A stretch of DNA of 64,000 nucleotides from Homalodisca vitripennis (taxonomy: Eukaryota; Arthropoda; Insecta; Hemiptera; Cicadellidae), in NCBI RefSeq assembly GCF_021130785.1, contig NC_060209.1, forward strand, positions 25,737,501 through 25,801,500. The letters run 5' to 3'. A model generated the notes under the pieces. It was given only the letters and a program-made list of their open reading frames with translations. It had not been told where the DNA came from and did not search any database. The position numbers were made by a program, and so were the translations under genes. Shown here in pieces: positions 1-11,770 of the stretch. How positions within the stretch are numbered: the stretch's first letter is position 1; every line of letters starts with the position of its first letter.

Positions 1-299
1 CAAGACAGGGTTACAACCCCCAGAAGAACTACACATTTGTTATTCTACTTTCAGATGTCCCACAAGGATGGTATTTGATATACACGTGCTTTTTGCTGTC
101 AACAGACTAATAAAATCATTATCTTTAACATCAACCACTCACAAGACCATAAAAGTGTTGTAATCCTAAAGAACCGTATTTTGTTTTTCCTACTTTTTTT
201 GTACATTCCAGTGTCCTAGAAAGGTGGAATTTGACATAGATGTGTCTTACGCTCGTAACAGTCAGAAAGTACTTTGACGGGAAGTAGTAGAAGTAATCT
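1..299. repeat. two diverged tandem copies of an unknown repeat
   Basis: Two related stretches lie about 160 bases apart. Each runs from a 'cag' through a gtcc-rich start, a ggaatttga/ggtatttga core and a gtaacag/gtcaacag end (about 52-107 and 210-262). No coding potential is seen. The block leads straight into the diverged satellite monomer that follows. Confidence 0.4.
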
Positions 300-575
300 C
301 TATTTGTTCAAAGAAGACTTTCGCGTGTATATGGGTTTTCTTGTTCTTTTTATTTTGAAGCAACACACATTACCAAAAATACCTTAAACCAGAAGTAGAT
401 CTCTCAGACCAACGCATGTATATATTTTCTTGATCGTGGTAGCAAGGTAAATTCTACTCTAGCGAGCAAAATTTAATTGATTCGAACAAGAAATACTTCT
501 TCACGCGCTAATTATGAAACAACACAAATGATACTATGACACCGGATATCACTTAGACGGGAAGTAAATTAAAAT
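300..575 (+). repeat. diverged single monomer of the 361-bp satellite
   Basis: This stretch matches the monomers at 4321-5255 in order: the gactttcgcgtgtatatg start, gaagcaacac, the gcagaagtagacctctcagac-like block, caaacgcat, ttgatcg, aattgattcgaac and the atatcacttagacgg end. It is clearly more diverged than the array copies and stands alone, 3.4 kb upstream of the array. It is either an old copy of the parent dispersed repeat or an escaped monomer. Confidence 0.7.
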
Positions 576-1530
576 GGCCAAAAGTAGACGCTATTTAATT
601 CAACGAGATTTTTCAGATCTATGTATCTTTATCTTTTTTTTATAGGCACACGAAATACTTCAGACCAGATCTACAATGACTAAATGAACACATTTTTGGT
701 TCATTAAAAAGTAGATTTTTTAGCCCCACGTTTGTTTTGAACCCTTTACCAATGGATTGTTAAATAATATGTACCTTATACATATCAACTTGCAATTAAA
801 TATTATACTACGTCGTAAGTGCTTTCACTAAGATTTCTACAGAGTATTCCTGATATATTCTGATCTAAAATAGTTCAAGTGTTACTGTATGCTTTGGAGC
901 TCAATTCTCAAATTTTATGAGACGTTACAGAGAAATTTGTATATTTTATTGGTATTTATAAAACTATGTTACCCTCCGAAGTCAGAACCCCAAAACATTG
1001 CTCTTTAGCCTTAAATTACAGTCAATTGAAAAAGGATATCTCTATTACGTACATGTTATTCAATAGGAAATCGCGTGCAAAGTTGCGGGTAACTGCTAGT
1101 CAGTAATAAAAAACAAAAGACATTTGTTTTGAATATAAATAAAAATACTGTTGAAACAAAGAAGAAAACTATAAACATTGTCCGGTAAACTTGTCAGTGT
1201 TTTATTTATTTCTATTCTTAATCTTTTGTTTTATATTGAATTGACAGTTCAAGTTTTATATTTTGAAATCAATATTTACAGTGTCAACAATATGAGGAAT
1301 ATCAAGCACGCGTTGTGGCGTTGTAGAGATGTGCTAATGCATTTTATTAATCAGTATTCCTAATATTATTATAATAATTGAGTGTGCTAAAGTACGATTT
1401 CATCGATTTGAATTAATGAAACTATATTGACCTTATGTTATAATAAATGTAAAAGTAATTACCTTAATTACTATAAAACACTGATGTTATTCCAACGGTA
1501 CATTATCATAATGCACGCTTTTCGTACTAC
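576..1530. other. AT-rich DNA with no recognised feature
   Basis: Only short chance reading frames occur, the longest about 60 codons and low in complexity. I see no repeat shared with the rest of the window. Confidence 0.5.
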
Positions 1531-3390
1531 TATAGTTGAATTGATTACAAAATAGGACTGGCGCTCGGCATAGGAGAGGGAGCGGCGTTGCCACGTCGAC
1601 GTCGCTTGGCGTTACAGGGTACAGCAGATCTGCTAGCCACGCGCGTTTCACTGACCGTTTATTGAGTCTTCAATTGATTATATTATTATTCTATTAATTT
1701 CTTCATTATGGTTAATATTTTTGAGTGACTTTTGGTCATTTACACAAAATTATGATCAAGTTCACTCATGACCTTGTATGAACTTGTTTGCTCATACTTT
1801 TCGTTTTGGTGTCGATAAATGAAACAAACTCACGTAAAATATTGATTTAAATAATGACATAAATATTTGGTTGCACATTTTATTTTAAATATCACTACAG
1901 TTGGGTAGATAATAATTGAGATGTAATTTTAAACCAGTATTCATAAAAATGATTTAGAACATGGTTTTTAAGTGTATAGTTTTGTCGTATTTGCATGCGG
2001 AAATAGAATTCAAAATATATTCGGTTTATTTTTGTTTTCTTTATGTCTGCTTCAAATGGGATGTTGAATTTCTGTAGCCATTCCACCACCAAACATTTTT
2101 TGAAGCCATTGTTGGGCCCATTTGGGTACCACAAAAGTACCACTGTCCAATACTTTTGAGTGGTACTTAGCATTATCAAATACTATGGTTGAGGATTTTC
2201 CAAATTTGGAAGAAGATTGTTTACAAACCAGCCTAAAAACTTTTCGTGGTCCATTTCTTTATGGTAATCACTGGTTTTTTTCGAAGAAAAAAAGTAGAAG
2301 GCTGTTTGGAATAAACCCTTTAGAACTACCAGCGTGAAGCAAAATCATTCTTCCCCCTTTACCGAGAGGTACGGACATTGTACCTTGAACAGAGTCATCT
2401 GTCCAAGCGTTTTTTTGGGAGTGGTTTGTGTTAACCCATGTGTCGTCAATCCAGACTACTTCATCTAAATTTAAGTTCTTCATTTTGACGAAGAAACCTA
2501 CACAGCGCCATGCAACTACATCTGGTCTTTCAAAAGGTACTTTCCGTTTCCCAACTGACTTGTACTTGAAGCCAAGTTGTTTTAAAACAAGTGAAAGAGA
2601 AGATTTGCAACCGTTAAATAAATCGGCATCCTTCAATGATTGAATTAGATTTTTTAAAGTTGGATATTCCTTTCGTCTATAGTATGCATACACATGGCGA
2701 CGGATTGCATCTTTTTGGAAATTATCCAGGTTTGTAACTCGTTTCTGATGTGGAAGTTTCTTTTTGTTTGGGGTATGTACTTCTCCACTTCCTCCCTCAT
2801 CAATGTTTTTCATCTTCTCTGAACAAATTTTTACAACGGTATTTTTATTTATGCCCAGGGCCGCTGCAGTTCGTTGTACAACTTTGGCAACGGGTAAGAG
2901 TGGCCCATTGTTTGTTTTTTTCCTGCTGGAAATATTCTTTGGCAGTGCAAACAAGTTTTCTGGCTTGAGTGCGCAGAGGTTCACCACGTCCTACGTTCTG
3001 ATAATGTAAACGCTTAAGATGAATGCGCGGACGCCCAAGACGATTCACAGTTTGATTTTCTGCATTCATGATGTAAATATAATCTTTAACTACCAGTACG
3101 AAGGTTATGAAAGTACAAAATAGTTTGTTACACTACTGTAGGCCTAAGTCACAGCTAAGTCCTGAAAAGGACTGTTAAACAACGGAAACACCACTATAGT
3201 TGCACAGAACACGAGATTACAAAGTGAAACGCACGAATCGGTTACTGGACAGAGACAGACTGAGGAGTCACATGCAGATATGAAAACGGCAACGCTGTGC
3301 GGTTTACTCGAAGCTGATTGGCTGCTCTCAGCCGTCGACCGCGCCCCCCTCCACCGGTCCCAGTCCTATTTTGTAATCAATTCAACTATA
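1531..3390 (-). mobile_element. Tc1/mariner/IS630-like DNA transposon, degenerate, with perfect terminal inverted repeats
   Basis: The ends 1531-1561 and 3360-3390 are perfect inverted repeats of about 31 bases. They begin TATAGTTGAATTG and read inward to GGACTGG. The outermost TA on each side fits the TA target duplication of this superfamily. The 1.86-kb element carries one minus-strand transposase-like gene, which is frameshifted. Both subterminal regions (about 1560-1650 and 3240-3358) are GC-rich against the AT-rich surroundings. Perfect ends with a broken gene suggest fairly recent insertion of a copy that was already defective, or mobilisation in trans. Confidence 0.9.
1895..3069 (-). 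pseudogene. Tc1/IS630-like DDE transposase, frameshifted
   Basis: The reading frame survives in three pieces. The N-terminus is 3069 to about 2915. The core runs from about 2915 to 2268 and continues as homology to about 2195. The C-terminus is 2179-1895. The core has a helix-turn-helix-like segment (ALGINKNTVVKICSE) and a first catalytic-aspartate motif (VWIDDTWVN, codons near 2442-2459). After it comes the glycine-rich stretch GGRMILLHAGSSKGF that is typical of this family. A second aspartate motif (VFDNAKYHS type) is readable near 2165-2195 in another frame. The tail has the WLQKFNIPF motif common in these proteins. One frame change sits near an A/T homopolymer at about 2916-2922 and others near 2120-2195, so this copy cannot make the whole protein. 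Family assignment rests on motif recognition only. Confidence 0.85.
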
Positions 3391-3700
3391 ATTCTTAATA
3401 CAACAATAATTTATTAAAATAGTATGTACTCATTCTATCTCGATAATCTAATATAGACAAAATTTTATCTTATGGTAACACGAATGTAAGACTATCATGG
3501 TTTTGCGTAATGGAACAAATAGCTCAAAACTGCTATTATTCACTGAGGGTTCCCTTGCCACTGCCAGTAGAACTCTGGATTATGGAACCTTCTTAGATGG
3601 TTTCATAATCAAGGGTACTTCCTACACTGGGTTCAGGAAATTTCAAAGAGCCACATAAATCTGGTCAACTCTATGGATGTCTAGAAACGGTTCAAAAGTG
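3391..3700. other. no recognised feature
   Basis: AT-rich on the left. The right half may be an older part of the dispersed repeat that follows, but I cannot match it to a second copy. Confidence 0.4.
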
Positions 3701-3709
3701 GCCTGAAAT

Positions 3710-3941
3710 ATTGTGGTAAAAGGGTTGATCGAAAGGTCTACTTTACTGCGGAGGATGACTGGGGGATTGGGTGGGAATCCCTAATTTTAAAGAGAATAAT
3801 GGCTCTCACAGGCTCCCTTGATCGTTTTGACTGGAGGAAGCTGGACAGAGCTAGCCTCCTTCACCCTTCATCCAAGGTAAGATGATTGAGATAGTCCCCA
3901 TTATTCCTCCTCAAGTGACCTCGACATGGATCCCAATCCCT
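3710..3941 (+). repeat. dispersed repeat, first copy (parent of the satellite)
   Basis: The stretch from aggtctactttactgcggag through gaggatgactggg, the ttgatcgttttgactggag block, gctagcctcc and the tgattgagatagtcccc end is shared with 48330-48530 on the same strand. It is shared with about 37030-37215 on the opposite strand. It continues without a break into the first monomer of the 361-bp satellite. No protein motif is seen. Confidence 0.7.
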
Positions 3942-5255
3942 AACCCCAACCTCACTCAGCATAAATACATGTTGTTTCTGAAGCAGCGCATGGGTCCTTT
4001 CAGGACTAATTTCAATTAGAGGTTTCTCATCTCTTTTTGTCCAAAGACTTTCGCGTGTATATGTTTTTTTCTTTTTCTTTTTTTGAAGCAACACTATTAC
4101 ATTATCAAAAATACCTTTGAGCAGAAGTAGACCTCTCAGACAAACGCATATATATATATATATATATATATCCTTGATCGTAGCAACAAGGCAAATTCTA
4201 CTGTGGGGTGCGAATTTAATTGATTCGAACAATAAATACTTTTTCAAGCGCTAAATATGTAAAAAGGCAATTGATGCTATGGCACTGGATATAACTTAGA
4301 CGGCATGTAGATCTCTACCTAACCCTAACCTCATTCGTCATAAATACATGGTATTTCTGAAGCAGCGCATGGGTCCTTTCAGGACTAATTTCAATTAAAG
4401 GTTCTCGTCTCTTTTTGTCCAAAGAAGACTTTCGCGTGTATATGTTTTTTGTTTTTTTCGAAGCAACACTATTACATTATCAAAAATACCTTTGAGCAGA
4501 AGTAGACCTCTCAGACAAACGCATATATATATCCGTGATCGTAGCAACAAGGCAAATTCTACTGTGGAGTGCGAATTTAATTGATTCGAACAATAAATAC
4601 TTCTTCAAGCGCTAAATATGTAAAAAGGCAATTGATGCTATGGCACTGGATATAACTTAGACGGCATGTAGATCTCTACCTAACCCTAACCTCATTCGTC
4701 ATAAATACATGGTATTTCTGAAGCAGCGCATGGGTCCTTTCAGGACTAATTTCAATTAAAGGTTCTCGTCTCTTTTTGTCCAAAGAAGACTTTCGCGTGT
4801 ATATGTTTTTTGTTTTTTTCGAAGCAACACTATTACATTATCAAAAATACCTTTGAGCAGAAGTAGACCTCTCAGACAAACGCATATATATATCCGTGAT
4901 CGTAGCAACAAGGCAAATTCTACTGTGGAGTGCGAATTTAATTGATTCGAACAATAAATACTTCTTCAAGCGCTAAATATGTAACAAGGCAATTGATACT
5001 ATGGCACTGGATATCACTTAGACGGCATGTAGATCTCTACCTAACCCTAACCTCATTCATCATAAATACATGGTATTTCTGAAGCAGCGCATGGGTCCTT
5101 TCAGGACTAATTTCAATTAAAGGTTCTCATCTCTTTTTGTCCAAATAAGACTTTCGCGTATATATGTGTTTTTTGTCTATTTCGAGGCAACACTATTACA
5201 TTATTAAAAATACCTTTGAGCAGAAGTAGACCTCTCAGACTAACGCATAATATCG
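3942..5255 (+). repeat. 361-bp tandem satellite, 3.6 copies
   Basis: Monomers start at aacc(c)(t/c)aacct-type positions 3942, 4321, 4682 and 5043. The two central spacings are exactly 361 bases. The first monomer is longer because its TA microsatellite (about 4148-4172) is expanded, and the last is truncated near 5255. Monomers 2 and 3 are almost identical, which indicates recent unequal exchange or duplication. A minus-strand frame of 128 codons at 3861-4247 is a by-product of the repeat and is not a gene. Confidence 0.92.
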
Positions 5256-5399
5256 TTATTAGGTGGCTAATTTCAATTAGATTTTTTTCATCGTCCTAAG
5301 GTGACAGCAGTTAATAAATTTGGAAAATTTTAGCAGACTGTAAATTTAACAGAACAACTCCATTACTGGGTTAGATCGCCATTCAAGAATCAGTCAGGT

Positions 5400-5615
5400 C
5401 AATCAGAGAGAGTAAAAATAGACGCATGCCTGAGCAGAGCCAACTGCCCGGATGCCTTTGTGCATAGCTGCGGGCTTCATTCTTCTCCCCACTGGAGACC
5501 CGCTGGGAGCCAGCCAACTGCGAGTGTCGCTAGCGGTGAAGTATGGGGCTGTTGACAACCTGAGGGGAGGGCCTCACTCTCGGGTCTCCAAGCCGTCTAA
5601 TTGGAGTGTGATTTA
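5400..5615. other. GC-rich island of unknown nature
   Basis: About 200 bases are far richer in G+C than both flanks. A plus-strand frame of 70 codons (5452-5664) crosses it, with a passage starting MPLCIAAGFILLPTGDPLG. Near-complete frames also exist on the other strand, so coding status is unclear. It could be a fragment of a retroelement, a SINE-like unit or an exon. I do not recognise it. Confidence 0.35.
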
Positions 5616-6560
5616 TATCGCTTTTCAGGGAAAATATATGCAGTCTAATTTATTATGTGGCTAAAATTTGTCTAAAGATGCAAATCAAATATTTTTATTT
5701 ATAGTCTCTCTAAAACAACACACTGAGAGTCCGTCACTTTAAACTAGTTTTGAAATTACTTTATAAATATAATCTTTTTTACCCCAACTAATTTATTGAA
5801 AACTGTTTATTTCACACTATTTTTATAATGCTACGTGATAAAAGAGATGTAAAAATATTCTTATAAAAAGACCATTCGAAATATCGGAACTTTTCATTGA
5901 TCAGTTAGTTTATACCCCTCTTAACTCCAAGTCTCACACTATAAGCTTATTGATTCAAAACTAATTAAAAACCGAATCTGATAGTCGAATTTCGTTAAAT
6001 GCTTTGATCGTTGGCAAATTAACACAAAGATCTGAAGAAATACTACCTATTTAATGAAATAACCAAAACCTAACTTTACTTTGAAAGCTCGTCCTATTTG
6101 CACACTTCTGATATAATTACCTAATTAAATTTCAAAATACAATTTTGAAGTTGAGTCCTCCTCAGGATCTCCATTAAGGGTTATCTCGATCATCCTTCGG
6201 TCTTGTCAATCGTAAGCCCTTTTAAAAGTGCTACGTACTAAGGAAACGCATCTAACTTGGCTATTTGAGCAAGTAGAACGAGCTATAACGGTCTTACTAT
6301 TTCAAAAACCATTTATTATACCTTTTGGATCGTTTGACACTTTATTTATCTACTATAAAAACGTATGTTGCATTATATTATCTCTAACTTTATCACCTTT
6401 ATATTTATTTCAAGTTGATGAATGATTAATAGATTTTTCCATACAATGTACTACAATGTAAAATACGTTTAACAAAAAAATGCGTAAGCCGATCAGAGCT
6501 AATATTTTTTTTATTTTGAATCGTATAAAGGTCTATTACGGACCCGTTTATTACATTATT
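5616..6560. other. AT-rich DNA with no recognised feature
   Basis: Short low-complexity frames only. There is no repeat match elsewhere in the window. Confidence 0.5.
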
Positions 6561-6565
6561 TTAGC

Positions 6566-6690
6566 CGAGGCGCGTATTATTTGATGATGGATTAAGGAAA
6601 GGCCACGCTTAAACGAGGATTCAAATTTGGGTCTGTAAGGTGACAATCTGAGACCCTGATCATCTAGTTATTAACGACTACAGATCATAT
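6566..6690 (-). repeat. possible degenerate tRNA-derived SINE head
   Basis: Read on the minus strand, the segment ends in a box-B-like stretch (caaatttgaatcc, compare ggttcgaatcc). It is preceded by a region laid out like a tRNA anticodon arm and then a diverged head. It lies 180 bases from a better-preserved SINE body at 6871. The match is weak. Confidence 0.35.
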
Positions 6691-6870
6691 GTCAATAAAG
6701 TGGAACCCCGTTATAGAAGAGGCAAGATATGAAATCACTCCATTTGTTATTCTTGTTCTTTTGATCCATAACGATTCAATTGATATCATCAAACTATGGA
6801 GCCTTATAGGCTACGATTTAGTTAAATTTTGTTCTTTGTTGTTGGTTTCTTTACGCCAATTCCCTTTTAA

Positions 6871-6976
6871 GTCTTATTTTGCCTCATGGGCCATTGAACT
6901 CTGCAAGGATCTTACCAAACAGAGAAGAAGAATCGTCAGAGTACAAGGTCGATAGTCCTGATAAAAAGCCCAACGA
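6871..6976 (-). repeat. tRNA-derived SINE body, truncated copy
   Basis: This shares the order gtcttattttgcc, tcatgggcca, tgcaaggatcttaccaaac, gtacaaggtcgatagt, ctgataaaaagcccaac with the complete copy at 41821-42030 in the same orientation. The tRNA-like head is missing. Confidence 0.75.
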
Positions 6977-7239
6977 ATTAATTCGTTAGTAATACTCGCC
7001 GTTGAGTTTCTCATTGTTAAATATGGATTAAGTTTGAACAAATTATAAATTAATAGACCAATTATAAGTAGACTATAGTTCGTCAAACCTCAATTTTATT
7101 ATTTTTTTATCGATTGATGCTCCCTGCAAATATAAACGTTTTTCGATATTTCTATGTGCATCGCTGTTGACACTTAGAAAGCATGTTGAGAAGACCGGTA
7201 TCTAGTGATTTCCATAACGAATATCGCACAGACGTCTAG

Positions 7240-7330
7240 ACATCATGATGAGAGGGGAACAGACCCCCCTCCCCTTCACCCCCAAGTTCCTGTATTGTAC
7301 AGCACTCCGGTGCAAACCCCAGCATCATTA
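7240..7330. other. C-rich patch, unidentified
   Basis: A short C-rich stretch (about 7262-7290) stands out from its AT-rich surroundings. No motif or gene is recognised. Confidence 0.3.
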
Positions 7331-7954
7331 TATTAAACTCGTACGAGAGATAAGGCCTGTTTGAAAGTATAACACGATAATGGTTGTAGTTTGTTCAGCG
7401 ACGAAAACAATAGCTATTTGACTGTCCAAACAACAGGCGGAACAACTGCCCCTGGTATTGCTGTTTGTCTGTCTGTTACTCGATAACTGTCCCCGATAAC
7501 TATCATGAAAGCGTTCAACAACTCGGCGATAAAACAAACTTGATAAAAAAACCAATCAAACGTGCTCAGTTATCTTTTGCATTGTGCAATCTCCCGTTGC
7601 GTTGGTACAGCGTTTTGCCATTTCATTCCGGACTCAGTTACTTCCGTTAAGTGATTTCCTAATGTTTATCACTATAAAATATGTGGTGAAATGGTACAAA
7701 GCTTAACAATAAGCATTAGGGACATTATACATAGGTTTATCCATTATTATAAAAGTAATCTGTAACAAAACAATTCACAAAATTCGAACAAAAAGAACTG
7801 TTCAGATTGTTTTTTACCTTTCTTAGACATAGACGGTCTACATCAAGTGTTAAACCACAACTAACTGTAGCTAGTGATTTAAATCGCTAAATAATTAGTG
7901 TTATTCGTCATAATGACGGACAATGAAAACCTGTGTTTAAAGTTCGTTATTGAT

Positions 7955-8270
7955 GATGAAAGGTTAGAAAAGATAAATAATTTTCGGAAATTTTCCTCCA
8001 TCGTAATAGGTTATAAAAGGTATAATACAACGTTTCGAGCATTGGAATCTATCCTCTTCGTCAGGTGGGTATGTATATCCTAAAATCAGCTTTTGGGTAT
8101 GTGCGATCCCTTTTTCCCCTTCTTTACTTTTTTATGCTCTTTATTTATGTAGGTACCTCCCCCACTTGACGAAGAGGATAGGTTCCAGTCCTCGAAACGT
8201 TGTGTTATACCTTTTATAACATATAACAATGGAAAATGTCCGAAATCCATTTATCCTTTTAATGGACATG
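7955..8270. repeat. fold-back repeat, family C, head-to-head copy
   Basis: A left arm (about 7955-8070) and right arm (about 8158-8270) are imperfect inverted repeats of about 110 bases. Each carries the marker cctcttcgtca(g/a)gtgg/ccacttgacgaagagg, the cgtttcgag(c)att block, ggtataatacaacg and an aaaggttagaaaagataa-like outer end. The centre is T-rich and unique. Other copies in the window are single-armed, for example 12866-13206 and 62994-63345. Confidence 0.8.
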
Positions 8271-8819
8271 TTAGTTATCTGTCTCCACATGTCCTGTTTT
8301 AGCGGCTCAAATTTCGAGCTTTATACTCAGACATTGCTTATTATTTTAACTCTTAACCTCGAGACCTGAACAAAGATCCAATGCATAGTAGACGAAAACC
8401 ACGGAAAAGTACTAAAATTCCAAGATTATATTTTTAACAAAAAGACATGACAGGTGTATTTTGCCGTCACGAAGATGGAACAAACTAAATTTTAAGTCAA
8501 GTCTGATATGTATCTGCATGTATGTTTGTATAGTGTAGCCTACTTAAAATATAATAGCTGAAAATAGAAACCATTAATAAACGAAATCAAATGTATTCAA
8601 ATGAGTAAAATAATTTATCCTGCATTCATAAAAATCAATAGTCCCATTAACATTGTACATACATTTTCTAATTGTGAAACTGAATAAATACAAAGATATT
8701 TGTACTACAATTCAAAACCAAAATTGTGAGCCGTAAGTGATAAATCATCGAGGCATGAATGTGCAAAGAGTAAAATTTCAGTGCCCATCGACACCCCTCG
8801 ATTTTCTACATCTGCAGCA

Positions 8820-9480
8820 TATTCATTGGTTGAGCGTCAGCGAAGCCTATTATTTAGAAACTGGAAAACTTTAATTTTTGTCCCCACGGTCCCCAGTTTA
8901 CTGTCCCCACGGTTCTCGAAAGTAAACTGCAATTTTTTATAGGCAACATCATACTAAATGATTTGGATTATGGTGCACGTCACACCATAGGTTTGGCTGA
9001 GCATTAGTGAATATCTTTATATTGGCTTTATGGATAACCATGTAGCACACATATTTATAAGGACTAATACAATTTTAACATATGAAAATTACCATATGTA
9101 GCCTAACTACCCCAACACATACAACATGATCTTTTGGTGACTTGCTGTGTAGACTTTTATTGTTTAACCATAGCTATGTGACCCAACGTAATGAATTTCT
9201 AGATATCTAAGATATCTCGAGAAAGATTTCTTCTTGTGTTACAGATTTTTTTGTATCATTGCAAATGGCTGGAAAAATCCTGTTTCCTTAATTTCATCTA
9301 GACATTAATATTGATGGAATTTCAATTCTACATATATAAGAATACGTTTGTATGATGATGCATGGCCAATCATGGAAATTGGCTGAGAGTTGAAGTCTAT
9401 TATTCAGTAGGTAGGCACAATTTGTCTTTTATCTGAATGAAGAAATACACAAAAATATATTCTGTTTGATTGTATGTCTT
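8820..9480 (+). repeat. GCTGAGCG dispersed family, several diverged pieces
   Basis: Hallmarks are ggttgagcgtcagcgaagcct at 8831, ggctgagcattagtgaatat near 8996 and a tctcgagaaagatttc block near 9215. A gatgatgcatggccaatcatg block then precedes another ggctgagag at about 9382. These occur in the same order as in the better copies at 18505-18800 and 47361-47570. The pieces seem to be two or three partial units in tandem. Confidence 0.65.
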
Positions 9481-9947
9481 TCTTCAAAACATCTATAAAA
9501 TAAGATGAGCAATACATTTTAAATTCTGCATGCAACCTTAGAGAAGCCTGTTATGTGACACTGTGGCAAACTCTTACCTTTCATCTTTTAAAATTCACTA
9601 TTAAGAATTTTATGTGCTTTTTTAAATGAAATTATGAATGTTTCTAAATTCAAAATATATTATATACCTCTTTTAATCCATTTTTAAAACCTTTTAAAAT
9701 CAAATCACGCAAATTCACCGTAAATGACAATGAGTCATTTATCTTAATGGCAGTAAGTATTCAACTTTATATTTCTGTATTTATTTATTTTTATTGTATA
9801 TCTAAACAATGTCAGAAGTTATGTAAATTTAAAAATTAAAATCTAATGATTTTGAAATGATTTCATCCTGTTTTGATACGATTGCCTATTTTAGTATCTT
9901 TGAAGCAGTGTTAAAAGCGGAAAAATAACAGACCTAAGAAATTTTTC

Positions 9948-10341
9948 TTAAGTGGGTTCGGTATGCCCTATCCTTCCCATGTTAATTTTATGTACCTTTT
10001 TCTCAGAAACCTTTAAAGCTATCATCATCAATCTTTAGGACACTACTATTTAGACCTTTGTTAACATTTAGAGCGGAAGACATTATAAAAATCTATTTTA
10101 AATTTTTATTAAAAAAATTATAATTATAAATTATTTTACAAAAAATTAATAAATTTTTTATTTACAACAAATTAAATAAAAACTTCTTTTTTTAACTTCT
10201 GTTCCGCTCTAAATGTTAACAAAGGTCTAAATAGTAGTGTCCTAAAGTTTGATGATGATAGCTTTAAAGGTTTCTGAGAAAAAGGTACATACAATTGGCC
10301 AAATTAATATGGGAAGGATAGGGCATACCGAACCCCCTTAA
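9948..10341. mobile_element. TTAA-flanked MITE with long terminal inverted repeats
   Basis: TTAA occurs at 9948-9951 and 10338-10341. Inside them are inverted arms of about 135 bases. Both start g(t/g)gggttcggtatgccc and run through cctatccttccca, gtacctttttctcag, aacctttaaagctatcat, ggacactactatttagacc and gttaacatttagagcgga. The right arm has an insertion of about 10 bases (ggccaattg). The 120-base centre is almost pure A+T and non-coding. TTAA ends suggest mobilisation by a piggyBac-type transposase, but the ends differ from the piggyBac copy at 29507-32631. Confidence 0.85.
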
Positions 10342-11640
10342 ATGAAACCATTTTAATTGAATTGAAGAATTGAAGAATTTTAATGACTTAGAGATCGGTA
10401 AACTAATGACTTCCTGTTTTAGCTCTTGTTTAATAAACATCGTTGATTAAAAAAAGAAAAAATTCTTATTAGTGCCTAATCTAATTTTTTTTTCTAATAA
10501 TATTTAATTTTTCCAAGAAATTTCATGAAAAAAGCGTCACATTTTCTGATATCTATAAAAGTTGTCACAGTTTTTAAACGATAACAATGAAACAAGAATA
10601 TAATTGATTGAAAAGTAAAACAAAAAGTAAGTAAAATGATAAACACTTTTTCCACATAATTAACATTGTAAATATTGACAGTAAATAACACTTACGTAAA
10701 TAAAAGTAAATATTCAAAGTCCGTATCTGTAAAACATAATGTTCAAATCGTACATTACAGTTATAGCTTTCAACGAAAACTATCTCATTGCAAAATAATA
10801 CTATATTTAATATATGCAATAAAAGAATTATTTGTATTTTTTATAAAATACTTAATGGTGTGTATTCAAAATTAGTATTTGGTGCAAAAACTGAATAGTT
10901 TTATATAAAGACTGAAATAAACGTTGTCATATATAAAAAAGCAAAGCAATTATGTTTATTGTATCTAAATATATTTCGATATTTGAAAATATTTAAGACA
11001 CTAAGAAAGTATTGGCTGACACACATGTAACTACTTAAAGTTTCTTTAACAGAATAACGATGAATTACACCATACTTTGCATGAATATGCATAAAATATG
11101 ATGTGAAACACTCATGTAAGAAAGCTAGTGGCAGCATAAATAATGCTTAAACATCCAATTTTATAAAACATCTTTATTTCAACTTCCTAAAACAAAATAA
11201 ATAAAGAGTATATAAAAAAAACTTCCAATTCTCATAATGGTACACCTATTGTAATAGTAACATTGAAGGATAAACTGTTACTAAAATGTACACAACACAT
11301 TGAAAATTATTTTATAATGACTAGAAACACTGACAATTAGGATTAAAGGTCAAGATTAAATTAAATACAACATAATAATAAAATAGTGAACATTCAGTAA
11401 TAGTAACTTAAAATTAAGTAATGACTCTAGGTTTAAGTAACACAGTATTTCTTGTTTATACAATCCCCATTATAGTAACGATTTGTTGTACAGATTTTAA
11501 TTTATTTTGTCTTTTGGCAATTTCTATGGATACTAATTGTTATGAAAGCATTCACAAATGTTACAGCTACAACATAAAAATCTACAAATACAAGAATTTA
11601 GATATTTCACAGTAGTTATTGTACAAAGGATTCAAATATT
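10342..11640. other. AT-rich DNA with no recognised gene
   Basis: Several frames of 60-80 codons occur on both strands, but all are low-complexity and overlap one another as chance frames do. Confidence 0.5.
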
Positions 11641-11654
11641 TTGAAATTCAAAAA

Positions 11655-11770
11655 TAAAAACAAATTTATTTTACCCCGCATAAAACAATTTATCACTTGT
11701 CATCGTAATTTGCATTAGAACTATTTTTATTATCATTTATATTATCTTTTATTATGCGGAATAAAATTAT
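11655..11770. repeat. short imperfect inverted repeat
   Basis: The stretch attttaccccgcataaaa near 11669 is mirrored by ttttattatgcggaataaaat near 11747, giving a hairpin of about 100 bases with an AT-rich loop. It may be a MITE remnant. A run of about 23 T (11877-11899) follows nearby. Confidence 0.4.

Noticed and set aside
3861..4247. 128-codon minus-strand frame
   Set aside because: It runs across a satellite monomer and its TA tract; it is not kept in the next monomers.
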